DNA from: CAYYMH01 sp964472785 | GTDB taxonomy: Bacteria; Zhuqueibacterota; Zhuqueibacteria; Thermofontimicrobiales; Thermofontimicrobiaceae | Reading direction: 5' to 3' | DNA length: 29,217 nucleotides | Assembly (NCBI GenBank): GCA_964472785.1 | Contig: CAYYMH010000053.1 | Location: forward strand, 1 to 29,217 | Shown: in pieces, positions 7,915-15,873 of the stretch | How positions within the stretch are numbered: position 1 is the first letter of the stretch | Layout: every line of letters starts with the position of its first letter | Translations under genes and position numbers: made by a program | Notes under the pieces: generated by a model | What the model was told of the DNA's origin: nothing | The model's database searches: none | What the model saw: only the letters and a program-made list of their open reading frames with translations

Positions 7915-8549
7915 TTGCTCCTCATACTGTAAAATAAATAAACGATAACTCCCGTTGTCGATAATGCAATCAGTGGTTCAATATATTTTGTAATACCTTC
8001 ATCGTGTTCAATTTTATCGTTTGCAAAGCTGTAAACATCACTCTCCAAACTCTTCACATTTGCAACCGTTACACTATCTGAAAACTGGTTACGGATTGAC
8101 TCCAAAAACAGGATCGATCCATCCAGACATTTTTGACACCGAATATCCAATTGCATGGTGAATTGACGCTGTATCAATTTTCTTCTTAAACCAGGCACAT
8201 ACTTCAAAGCGGTATTGTCAATTTTATATTCAATTTTAAAATGATTTGCAGTTTTTTCACCGCATGCCTCGCTAATCTGAACCTGCCCACCTTGCTGAAA
8301 TATCTTTTGAACAAGTGCATTTTCAATCAACCAATTCGCCTCGTGTTGTTTACTTTGAGAATGAATAACGAATGTTTTTGTGGAATCAATTGTAAGCCTG
8401 GTTAAAACTGAGTCCACAACTTGATATGCCAGCTTTTTAAAAATGTCGATATTCGTTTCAGGCTGTTGATTTGGCTGAGCAAGGCTGAACAAACCAAAGA
8501 AAAATAAACACAGGAGGCATAAAAAAATATGGATTATACGTTTTTTCAT
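7911..8549 (-). CDS. Secreted or anchored protein of unknown function, coupled to bamD
   Basis: I do not recognise this 212-aa protein with confidence. It has a signal peptide (residues 1-24, cleavage near SLAQ), a mixed alpha/beta central region with EANWLIENALVQKIFQQGG, and cysteines C96, C138 and C141 (CQKC). A C-terminal hydrophobic segment (about 190-208) is followed by a basic tail, which looks like an inner-membrane anchor. The helix ENALVQ.....G followed by a strand recalls CsgG/FlgO-type outer-membrane-associated folds, but only weakly. Its stop overlaps the bamD start as ATGA, and the PorV-like gene ends 49 bases upstream, so it probably belongs to the same envelope operon. No Shine-Dalgarno is visible before its ATG. 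Confidence 0.8.
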   Translation of the reverse strand: MKKRIIHIFLCLLCLFFFGLFSLAQPNQQPETNIDIFKKLAYQVVDSVLTRLTIDSTKTFVIHSQSKQHEANWLIENALVQKIFQQGGQVQISEACGEKTANHFKIEYKIDNTALKYVPGLRRKLIQRQFTMQLDIRCQKCLDGSILFLESIRNQFSDSVTVANVKSLESDVYSFANDKIEHDEGITKYIEPLIALSTTGVIVYLFYSMRSK

Positions 8550-8598
8550 AAACTAATGTTTAATAAAACTAAACTTAGCTAATAAAGTTCCACCAACA

Positions 8599-9615
8599 CT
8601 AAATGCGAATTAAGAGTGAAATCACATGCCATCTAAACATTTCATCCGCTTCTTTTTGGAAAGCGATGGAATAATTCAGCATAAATTGTGATTGGCTTAA
8701 CTCATTTTCTTTTGAAAAAAACAGATTTGAATCGATTAAGCCGATACCGGCTGAATAATAACGTCCATGAGTTTCCCGCTGTTCGTAAAATCCGCCACGT
8801 AAGGCAAAAATTGATAAAACGCGCTGCTCCAGACCGAAATGGGGTTGAATTTTACTTTTATTAGTCTCCTCGGTCAAATTACGTAAATCCATCGATAAAG
8901 TTGTGCCTGTGAATGGGCGGTAGGAAATACCGACATTCACCGTTTGTCCGAACAATCGTTCAACTGGCACACGTACTTTGGATAATGACTGGGGAAAATA
9001 GTGATAGGTGATTCCCGCATTCATTTTTGGTGAAGGCTTCAACAAAATGCCATAGCTGTAACCATATTCTCTTGTAATGACATCGTTCTGTTCTTTTTGA
9101 AACAGCGTTGCCGACGCACCAATATTAACCTTCTCCGCCAATTTTATTCTGGTGATGAGTGTGTGATAACTATTATTCCATAAATTGTTGTTTTCAAAAA
9201 CTGATTTTTGATCGAGCAGCTCATTTCTGTCGATGATTTGTTCATTAAAAATCAATCCGATATCAATAAATTTTATGGTCAGTGCGATTCCCTGTATCAA
9301 TGCAGTGGCATCTTTAAAATAGTGTGTCGCGTTTGTCTGTTTCGGACTGTCATTTTCGTAACGATCATTTAATAAAATGACTGGCGTAATTGGATTTAGA
9401 AAAAATGTCAGCCGAAAATTTTTATCGTTTTGATAAAGATTGAGACTTGCCGGATTGTAGGCTGCGGATACGATATTGTCCTCGATGGAACAATAAGCTC
9501 CTCCCATGGCGATCGGCTTTGCTTTTGTATTTTTCAAGGATAAATATAAATCCTGTTGAGCATAAGTAAAACCAACGACCAACAATAATATTAAAATGAC
9601 AAATCTCTTTTTCAT
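8599..9615 (-). CDS. PorV/PorQ-type outer-membrane beta-barrel protein
   Basis: This 338-aa protein starts with a clear signal peptide (1-19, cleaved at TYA-QQ). It then shows the signature of the UPF0164/PorV/PorQ barrels: AMGGAYCSIEDNIVSAAYNPASL, in which an N-terminal plug region precedes alternating barrel strands. Many later segments alternate polar and hydrophobic residues (for example KMNAGITYHYFP and TLSMDLRNLTEE), and it ends with a short strand. In Bacteroidetes, PorV shuttles cargo of the type IX secretion system; other relatives are of unknown function. No other type IX gene is seen here, so secretion is not proven. The start codon overlaps the stop of a small upstream ORF as ATGA. 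Confidence 0.85.
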   Translation of the reverse strand: MKKRFVILILLLVVGFTYAQQDLYLSLKNTKAKPIAMGGAYCSIEDNIVSAAYNPASLNLYQNDKNFRLTFFLNPITPVILLNDRYENDSPKQTNATHYFKDATALIQGIALTIKFIDIGLIFNEQIIDRNELLDQKSVFENNNLWNNSYHTLITRIKLAEKVNIGASATLFQKEQNDVITREYGYSYGILLKPSPKMNAGITYHYFPQSLSKVRVPVERLFGQTVNVGISYRPFTGTTLSMDLRNLTEETNKSKIQPHFGLEQRVLSIFALRGGFYEQRETHGRYYSAGIGLIDSNLFFSKENELSQSQFMLNYSIAFQKEADEMFRWHVISLLIRI

Positions 9616-9818
9616 GCTAAATCTGCAACCCTGATGTATTCGTTTATCTCAATGAAGTCCAGGATAATTAACTCCTGATTTGAATCTGTTATTAACACCC
9701 TATAAGGCTGTACATATTCGACATAATTTCTTATCGAAAGGTCAATTTTGAGTTTTAATCGAATGAAAAGCCAAACTACTTTAATTGAGTTGATAATAAA
9801 TTGTTCCCTGAATTCCAT
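9612..9818 (-). CDS. Small hypothetical protein upstream of the PorV-like gene
   Basis: This is a 68-aa ORF of unknown function, with no signal peptide and no motif I recognise. It is rich in Ile, Leu and Val. In its favour is the four-base ATGA overlap with the start of the barrel gene, an arrangement that usually marks coupled real genes. Against it, no Shine-Dalgarno is visible before its ATG and no family is evident. It may instead be a leader that sets translation of the barrel gene, or a chance ORF. Confidence 0.4.
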   Translation of the reverse strand: MEFREQFIINSIKVVWLFIRLKLKIDLSIRNYVEYVQPYRVLITDSNQELIILDFIEINEYIRVADLA

Positions 9819-9854
9819 TAAAAATTTTGCTTGGATGATGTGAAAACAACTAAA

Positions 9855-9888
9855 ACTAAAATGCCTTTACACTTCAGAGTATAAAGGC
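9855..9888 (-). terminator. Probable terminator after lnt
   Basis: On the minus strand a stem GCCTTTA/TAAAGGC, extended by three inner pairs past one mismatch and closed by a four-base loop, lies at 9863-9888. It is followed by ATTTTAGTTTTAG, a T-rich but interrupted tract. It sits 77 bases after the lnt stop and just before the small ORF at 9818, so it may separate the lnt unit from the envelope operon. Confidence 0.45.
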
Positions 9889-9965
9889 GAATGTTTTAAT
9901 TAGACGATTTTTGAACGTTAAATGATTACTTGTTTTTTTAGCCGCTATGTTGAAATGGATGTGCC

Positions 9966-11525
9966 TTATTCCTTGTTCATCTGTTTTATTTTAAAAACTG
10001 CCAATAAAAGCGGAATAATGTTAAATAAAGTTATTGAAACAGAAAAAACATGCCCATACTTTGAGAAAAAAGTGGTATGCTTCCGCAACGGTATCGTCTC
10101 TTTGAGTGTCGCTCTTTGGAAGATTTTTGTTTCTTTCAAAATTCGACCATAAGGATCAATGAACGATGAAATACCGGTATTTGCACAGCGCGCGATTGCC
10201 ACCCTGTTCTCAATCGCGCGAAAAACAGCAATCTGAGCGTGGTGATAAGGCGCCTGACTCTTGCCAAACCAAGCATCATTGGTGATTATTACCAAAAACT
10301 CCGCTCCTTTATTTACAAATCTTCGCACCAAATCTGAAAAAACCGACTCAAAACAAATAATAGTTGAAAAACGAATTTTCTCTTTATCAACCAGATTCGC
10401 AGCACTATCCTCATCCGCCGTTACTTTCTTTGGCATTTCAAACACGACCAATTCCTTTCCCGGTGAAAAATCTCCCTCGCCCATTTCCAGACTCTCTAAA
10501 AATGATTTCAATATCGGTAATGCCTCAGTAAATGGCACGCGCTCGCCGAACGGGACCAAATGAATCTTGTGATAATATTGAAAATTCCGCTCGTTGGGAG
10601 TAAACAGAAAAGCAGCGTTAAACGTAATATAGGATCGGTCGGGCAAATATTTATAGTCTGGGGTGCCTGTGAGCAAGGACACCTTTAATTCCTGCACAAG
10701 ATCCTGCACCGCGTTCAAATAAGTTGCCGAATCTCTCAGATAAACCGGCGTGGCAGTTTCGGGCCAGACGATTAAATCTAAGCCTTCGCCCTCGTAGCGG
10801 CGCGTCATTTGATCGTAAATCCTGAGATTTTCCTCAAAAAAGGCGCCTTCCCATTTCACGTAAGGGTCGATGTTGCCCTGAATAACACCAACTTTGATAT
10901 TTTCCTCGGCTTGTTGATCTTTATCTGGCATAACCCACTGACCATACAACCAGGGTAATATCAATAAAAAAATTAAGATCATAAAATAGATAACGATCTT
11001 TTTAAAATGGGCAACGTTAGTAAATATTTTGAAAATGATCACATTAATGACAACGATCCAGAACGAGACGCCGAAAAGGCTGGTATAATCCACATATTGA
11101 ATGAGCGATAGATAATACGATTGCGTGTAGGCTAAAGAATTCCACGGAAACCCCAATACACCTAAGGAACGGATAAACTCAATCCCTGTCCACAAAAAGG
11201 GTACACACCAATAAAGATATTTTTCACCCAATCGTCGCCTGATAAAAGTGTGCACAACTGCATAAAAGATGAAATAAATGGGCAAATAAAGAATGGATCC
11301 GATAGCTCCCGGTATCGTCACCCAGCTAATCCAATATAATGTGCCTAAATTGGAAAATAATCCGGTTAAGTATCCCCAGCGCACAGATTCCTTGTACCCC
11401 TTATCCCGAAGCAGGAAAAAAAAGGGTACCAAACTGATATATGCTAAAAATCCGAATCTGAACGGAGGATAAGCGAAAGAGAGGAGCACCGCAGTTGTCA
11501 GCGACAATAACAGATCACGTCTCAT
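9966..11525 (-). CDS. lnt: Apolipoprotein N-acyltransferase
   Basis: Lnt transfers the third acyl chain from phospholipid to the N-terminal Cys of lipoproteins in the inner membrane. Residues 1-200 contain several hydrophobic segments. The C-terminal half is a nitrilase-like periplasmic domain with the E-K-C triad: Glu256 in WPETATP, Lys320 in YHKIHLVPFGE, and Cys391 in IICFESVF. The 519-aa length is normal. A TTG at 11528 is possible, but the ATG at 11525 has GAGGTG seven bases upstream and is preferred. The gene overlaps the 3' end of the upstream oxidoreductase by 11 bases. Lipoprotein substrates include the BamD-like protein encoded 2 kb downstream. Confidence 0.95.
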   Translation of the reverse strand: MRRDLLLSLTTAVLLSFAYPPFRFGFLAYISLVPFFFLLRDKGYKESVRWGYLTGLFSNLGTLYWISWVTIPGAIGSILYLPIYFIFYAVVHTFIRRRLGEKYLYWCVPFLWTGIEFIRSLGVLGFPWNSLAYTQSYYLSLIQYVDYTSLFGVSFWIVVINVIIFKIFTNVAHFKKIVIYFMILIFLLILPWLYGQWVMPDKDQQAEENIKVGVIQGNIDPYVKWEGAFFEENLRIYDQMTRRYEGEGLDLIVWPETATPVYLRDSATYLNAVQDLVQELKVSLLTGTPDYKYLPDRSYITFNAAFLFTPNERNFQYYHKIHLVPFGERVPFTEALPILKSFLESLEMGEGDFSPGKELVVFEMPKKVTADEDSAANLVDKEKIRFSTIICFESVFSDLVRRFVNKGAEFLVIITNDAWFGKSQAPYHHAQIAVFRAIENRVAIARCANTGISSFIDPYGRILKETKIFQRATLKETIPLRKHTTFFSKYGHVFSVSITLFNIIPLLLAVFKIKQMNKE

Positions 11526-12537
11526 CAAATTTCACCTCTTTTCCGGTCTTAATTGATTGGTAAATCGCATCGATAATCTTTATCCTTTCGATAATTTCTC
11601 TGCCACTGGATTGCATTTGTTGATTGTTTAAAAGGCAAAAAACGAAATGAGAAATTTCGTTTTCATAGGATTTTAAATATGGATCGCTTTTGAACGTTCC
11701 TTTAGACGGTGTAACATCCACCAAACGGCCTTCTCGTCGCGTGAACAATGTAAAAGGGTTCAGCCGGGCCATCCCCTGATCGCCCAGTAAATCGACGTAG
11801 AGGCTATCGTTTTTTGAATCGAAGTTCCAGCTTATCTCCACTGTAATTAAAGCGTCATTATCCAGATGAAGAAACAAAAATGCCGAGTCCTCAACCCACG
11901 ACTGCATAATCCGATTAAAACTGACAGCTTTGATTCGGTTAACTTTCGGATTACCCATTAACCACAAACTTAAATCAATAACCTGAGTCCCCAGATGCAT
12001 GATAACGCCTTGTTCGCTCTTCAGGAAACTTTGCTGTTGTAACCATTTTTCACTTCGGCGCAACCAGCCGGATTTCACACAAAACACGTGCCCAATTGCC
12101 TGGTTTTGAATAATACTTTTAAGCGCTATTGCATCAGGTCGGAACTTCAGATTCATCATTGCCATGATTTTCTTATCGCGCTCTTCTGCTAAACGAACTA
12201 ACTCACTCGCCTGTTGAGCACTTTCCGCAAATGGCTTTTCAATCAATACATGACAGCCCTTTTCAAGTGCTGCAATAGCCTGATGATAGTGAAATTGCAC
12301 CGCAGTACAAATATCGACAATATCCAGATCGTAAATATCTATCATTTTCAGATAATCACAATGAACGCCCCGGATATTGAATTTTGATGCAATTCGTTGA
12401 GCACGTTCATAGTTTGTATCGCAAATAGCGACAACTTCAACATTTGGCATTCGTGATAATATCGGAAGGTGTAAAATTTGGGCATTGCCATTAGCGCCAC
12501 TCAAAGCAACTTTCAGTTTCTGTTTACTCATTACCAT
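11515..12537 (-). CDS. Gfo/Idh/MocA-family oxidoreductase
   Basis: This 340-aa NAD(P)-dependent dehydrogenase probably acts on a sugar or sugar derivative. Its N-terminal Rossmann domain begins KVALSGANGNAQ. The family motif IEKPFAES (about 98-105) carries the conserved Lys-Pro of the cofactor/active-site loop, and the C-terminal alpha/beta domain includes the NFDSKND..YVDLLGDQG sheet region. The glycine-rich loop is GANGNA, an atypical form of GxGxxG. The reading frame runs 11 bases into lnt, so the two are likely co-translated; the substrate may therefore concern envelope sugars, but this is inference. Two close ATGs exist (codons 1 and 3); a weak GAGCGG precedes the first. Confidence 0.85.
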   Translation of the reverse strand: MVMSKQKLKVALSGANGNAQILHLPILSRMPNVEVVAICDTNYERAQRIASKFNIRGVHCDYLKMIDIYDLDIVDICTAVQFHYHQAIAALEKGCHVLIEKPFAESAQQASELVRLAEERDKKIMAMMNLKFRPDAIALKSIIQNQAIGHVFCVKSGWLRRSEKWLQQQSFLKSEQGVIMHLGTQVIDLSLWLMGNPKVNRIKAVSFNRIMQSWVEDSAFLFLHLDNDALITVEISWNFDSKNDSLYVDLLGDQGMARLNPFTLFTRREGRLVDVTPSKGTFKSDPYLKSYENEISHFVFCLLNNQQMQSSGREIIERIKIIDAIYQSIKTGKEVKFDET

Positions 12538-12688
12538 AATTTCCGCTCATTGAAAATGCCCTCAAAATTTCACTTTTAAAAAAGTTCAGTGCAACAAAAA
12601 AACAGGTTTGATAACAATTAGGATTATTCCCGTAATCGCAACAAGCATTATGTTTTCCTGCCACCGAATCGAACAGAAGGTAAAATTG

Positions 12689-13138
12689 TTAATTCTCTTT
12701 TTTCTTTAACTTGAGATAATCCAAATACGACTGCAAAATGATTAATGCGGATATCTGATCAATTTTTTCTTTGTTTCGGCTGGGGGATTTTCCCATTTCC
12801 CTGATTGTTCGCTCAGCGGCAATCGAACTGTAACGTTCATCCCACGAATTTACCGGAATTGTTGTGCAGGATTTGAGTTTTTGAATAAATTTTTCCACCT
12901 GCTGTGCAGTTTCACCAGCTTCGCCTTTGAGATGATACGGCATTCCCACAACAATTTCAGACACTTTTTTTTGTTCGACAATGGATTTTATTTCATTCAA
13001 TAGCTGGCCTGTATTGCGAAAATGTATTGTGGGCAATGTTTGTGCAGATATCCGGAGCGGATCACTAATGGCGATCCCAAATCTCCGGCTACCGAAATCT
13101 ATACACAACACGCGACCGGTCTTGTTTTGTGAATCCAT
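12689..13138 (-). CDS. ruvX: RuvX/YqgF-family putative pre-16S rRNA nuclease
   Basis: YqgF proteins are RNase H-fold nucleases that take part in 16S rRNA 5' maturation and were first proposed as Holliday-junction resolvases. The 149-aa size is typical. The first acidic motif is CIDFGSRRFGIAISD, the central one EIVVGMPYHLKGE, and the C-terminal part contains DERYSS and the terminal IDQISALIILQSYLD with its conserved Asp. It follows the HU-like gene after a probable terminator whose hairpin ends 14 bases before this ATG, so it may need its own promoter or read-through. Confidence 0.93.
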   Translation of the reverse strand: MDSQNKTGRVLCIDFGSRRFGIAISDPLRISAQTLPTIHFRNTGQLLNEIKSIVEQKKVSEIVVGMPYHLKGEAGETAQQVEKFIQKLKSCTTIPVNSWDERYSSIAAERTIREMGKSPSRNKEKIDQISALIILQSYLDYLKLKKKEN

Positions 13139-13151
13139 GTTCTTAGTTAAT

Positions 13152-13183
13152 AAAACCGCCAGAGCCGATTACATCTCTGACGG
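13152..13183 (-). terminator. Rho-independent terminator after the HU-like gene
   Basis: On the minus strand CCGTCAGAG pairs with CTCTGGCGG (nine pairs, one G-U) around a ten-base loop, followed directly by TTTTATTAA. It begins 20 bases after the HU-like stop codon. The T tract is short (four), so termination may be partial and let some transcription reach ruvX. Confidence 0.6.
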
Positions 13184-13202
13184 ATTATAATTGATTTGTT
13201 CA

Positions 13203-13511
13203 TTATTCCAATGGTTGTTTAAGAACTTCTTTTAATAGTTTTCCGGCTTTAAAATGCGTTTTTCGTCGGGCCGGGACATAAATAATTTCACCAGTTTTTG
13301 GATTACGCGCTTTCGGTTTCGGTTTGGTCGTTTTAACTTCGAACACACCAAAATCGCGAATTTCGATTCGGATCTCCGGATCAGCTTCTGACATAAACTC
13401 TCTCAATGTCGTAAAAACACCATCCACGATTTTTTCAGTTAAATAAATTTTCTCCCCAACTAATTTAGCGGTTCTTTTAGAGACGTCTTTTTTTGTGATC
13501 GTTCTTTTCAT
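13203..13511 (-). CDS. HU/IHF-family DNA-binding protein
   Basis: This is a 102-aa nucleoid protein that bends DNA as a dimer. The N-terminal half is helical (TITKKDVSKRTAKLVGEK). The core signature RDFGVFEVKTTKPKPKARNPKTGE (about 48-71) includes the beta-arm with its conserved Arg-Asn-Pro tip, and HFKAGKLLKEVL closes the fold. A few extra basic residues at the start and a short C-terminal tail make it slightly longer than the 90-aa norm. AAGGAG stands eight bases before the ATG. It follows the Rel/SpoT gene by 49 bases. HU versus IHF subunit identity cannot be settled here. Confidence 0.93.
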   Translation of the reverse strand: MKRTITKKDVSKRTAKLVGEKIYLTEKIVDGVFTTLREFMSEADPEIRIEIRDFGVFEVKTTKPKPKARNPKTGEIIYVPARRKTHFKAGKLLKEVLKQPLE

Positions 13512-13560
13512 CAGATCTGCTCCTTGTTTTTTTATGCTCTCTACAATTATTAAATTTATA

Positions 13561-15873
13561 TTAATTTTTATTCAAGAACCCGACAGCATTCGCCTTGCTT
13601 TTATTATCGGAAGCTGGCTTGTGACCGTTCAACCGTTCCACCCTGATAACATGTTTTAACTTGCTTATCCTCTTTTTAATATGATTCAGGTGATCCAAAT
13701 TCCTTACTTCGATCAATACATTGGTATGAATTAATCTGTCTTCGGTTTTCAGTTCGAGATCCGAAATGTTCGCGTTTGCCCTCGACAATGTTTCCGAAAC
13801 CTCCAGCAGAAAGTCCTTGCTGCCATGAGCAAGAATATAAAGCGGTACATTGAAAACTTTGTCTTTCCCCACATCCCATTTGACTTCAATTAACTGATCA
13901 GGATACTTCGCCAGATGGGACATGTTGTTACATTCGGTACGATGGACAACCACGCCTCTTCCTTTTGTTATAAATCCAATGATTCTGTCACCCGGCACGG
14001 GACGACAACAATTGCCGAACTTAATCATCATATTATCCATGTCCTGTACCAGGACACCTTTTTCAGCCGACTTTGTTTTTCGAAACAATCGGTTTAGTAA
14101 ATTATCTTCTTCCTCCTCAACAGTTTTTTGAGGAGCTAACTTACGCAGCACGCCATGCGATGACACTTCACCGCGTCCGATAGCAGCATATAAATCAGAA
14201 ATATCTGAATAACCATAAGTCTGAGCGATTTCCCGAAGTTCTTTATTATCCATCCTGATTTTATATTTTTTTAAATCTTTTTGTAAAATGTCTTCGCCCA
14301 AACTCTGACTCTGAGCAAACAATGAATCACGCTTCCATTTTTTGATTTTGGATCGTGCTTTGGATGTTTTGACAAAATTGATCCAGTCCGGATTGGGATG
14401 CTGTTTTTCAGAAGTAATAATTTCCACCGTATCGCCACTTCGCAATTGAAAGCTCAACGGCACAATCCTTGAATTTACTTTGGCGCCCAAACAATGGTAC
14501 CCCACGTCTGTATGAACAGCAAAAGCAAAATCCACCGCAGTTGCTCCGGCGGGCAACCGAAACAAATCACCTTTGGGTGTAAAAACAAACACCTCATCCT
14601 GAAAAAGGTCTATTTTGAGATATTCCATAAATTCTTTTGATTCCGGATCATCCTGTTGCCAATCCAGCACACGCCTCAGCCAGGCGAGACTTTTGTCTAA
14701 TTCGTCTTCCTTGGCCTTCCCTTCTTTATAACGCCAATGCGCTGCAATACCTTCTTCGGCTGTCCGGTGCATCTCTTCGGTACGTATCTGGATTTCCACC
14801 GTCTTTCCTTCAGGGCCAATAACCTTCGTATGTAATGATTGATACATGTTGGATTTGGGAGTTGCAATGTAATCATTAAACTTTTCATGTATTGGCGTAA
14901 AGATGCTGTGCACAATGCCCAGGGTAAAATAGCAATCCTCAATTTTTTTCAGAATAATCCGAATTGCCAATAAATCATAAATTTCCTCGAAAGTTAAATT
15001 TTGCCTTTTCATTTTCATATAAATGCTGTAAAAATGTTTGGGGCGGCCTGTTATCATCGCTTCAAAACCAAACTTCTTCAAATCTTTCCGGATCGGCCGG
15101 GTGATTTTTTGAATATATTTTTCCCGCTCCTCCCTGCGATTATTCACTTTTTTTAAAATAGTGTCGTATTCTGCCGGATTAATTGTTTTAAAGGACAGGT
15201 CTTCTAATTCCCATTTTAACCTGGCGATCCCTAATCGATGGGCTAACGGTGCGTACACTTCCAATGTCTCTCTGGCGATACGTTTTCTCTTTCGTTCGGG
15301 AAGAAATTCAATCGTACGCATATTGTGCAACCGGTCGGCAAATTTAATCAATATCACCCGAATATCTTCAATCATCGAGATAATCATTTTGCGAAAATTT
15401 TCCGCCTGTTGAACTTCCAGACTATCAAATTTGATCTCGCTGATTTTTGTTACGCCATCCACCAAAGTGGCAATTTCATCACCGAATTGCTCGCGTACCT
15501 CATCTAAAGTTACGCCGGTATCTTCAGCCACATCATGTAATAATCCGCCGCAGATCGTGAACAGATCCATTCTAAGATCAGCCAGAATATTTGCCACTTT
15601 CAGCGGATGTTCAAAGTAAGGTTCACCTGACTTTCTCAGCTGATCCTCGTGGGCTGCGTAGCTGAAAATATACGCTTTCTTCAACAAACTCGAATCATAA
15701 CCCGGATTATAGTTGCGTATTTTCCGCTGTAAGTTTTTCAGCTTGGTTTTATACTTTTCAGCCACGCCAGTCAAACCGGAAGCGACCGTCGTATTTTGAA
15801 AATTTATTTCTTTAGAATGGTTTTGCATGAGCTTCATTGTAATATGATTCTGCCGGATTTGCAAATAACGCAT
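13561..15873 (-). CDS. rel: Bifunctional (p)ppGpp synthetase/hydrolase (Rel/SpoT)
   Basis: This 770-aa long RelA/SpoT homologue makes and degrades (p)ppGpp. Numbered from the first ATG: the HD hydrolase (about 60-210) has His75, His89, His113-Asp114 and Asp180, all intact, so hydrolysis is expected. The synthetase (about 240-385) has GRPKHFYSIYMKM and the G-loop segment with YQSLHT. The TGS domain (about 425-485), a Cys-containing ZFD-like segment with NCCRPVPGD, and a C-terminal ACT domain follow. The charge-switch motif that is RxKD in bifunctional enzymes and ExDD in monofunctional RelA reads KFND here. The start is uncertain: ATGs at 15873, 15837 and 15828 all lack a strong Shine-Dalgarno, and all lie inside the dnaB coding region, so the overlap is at least 17 bases. 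Confidence 0.95.
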   Translation of the reverse strand: MRYLQIRQNHITMKLMQNHSKEINFQNTTVASGLTGVAEKYKTKLKNLQRKIRNYNPGYDSSLLKKAYIFSYAAHEDQLRKSGEPYFEHPLKVANILADLRMDLFTICGGLLHDVAEDTGVTLDEVREQFGDEIATLVDGVTKISEIKFDSLEVQQAENFRKMIISMIEDIRVILIKFADRLHNMRTIEFLPERKRKRIARETLEVYAPLAHRLGIARLKWELEDLSFKTINPAEYDTILKKVNNRREEREKYIQKITRPIRKDLKKFGFEAMITGRPKHFYSIYMKMKRQNLTFEEIYDLLAIRIILKKIEDCYFTLGIVHSIFTPIHEKFNDYIATPKSNMYQSLHTKVIGPEGKTVEIQIRTEEMHRTAEEGIAAHWRYKEGKAKEDELDKSLAWLRRVLDWQQDDPESKEFMEYLKIDLFQDEVFVFTPKGDLFRLPAGATAVDFAFAVHTDVGYHCLGAKVNSRIVPLSFQLRSGDTVEIITSEKQHPNPDWINFVKTSKARSKIKKWKRDSLFAQSQSLGEDILQKDLKKYKIRMDNKELREIAQTYGYSDISDLYAAIGRGEVSSHGVLRKLAPQKTVEEEEDNLLNRLFRKTKSAEKGVLVQDMDNMMIKFGNCCRPVPGDRIIGFITKGRGVVVHRTECNNMSHLAKYPDQLIEVKWDVGKDKVFNVPLYILAHGSKDFLLEVSETLSRANANISDLELKTEDRLIHTNVLIEVRNLDHLNHIKKRISKLKHVIRVERLNGHKPASDNKSKANAVGFLNKN

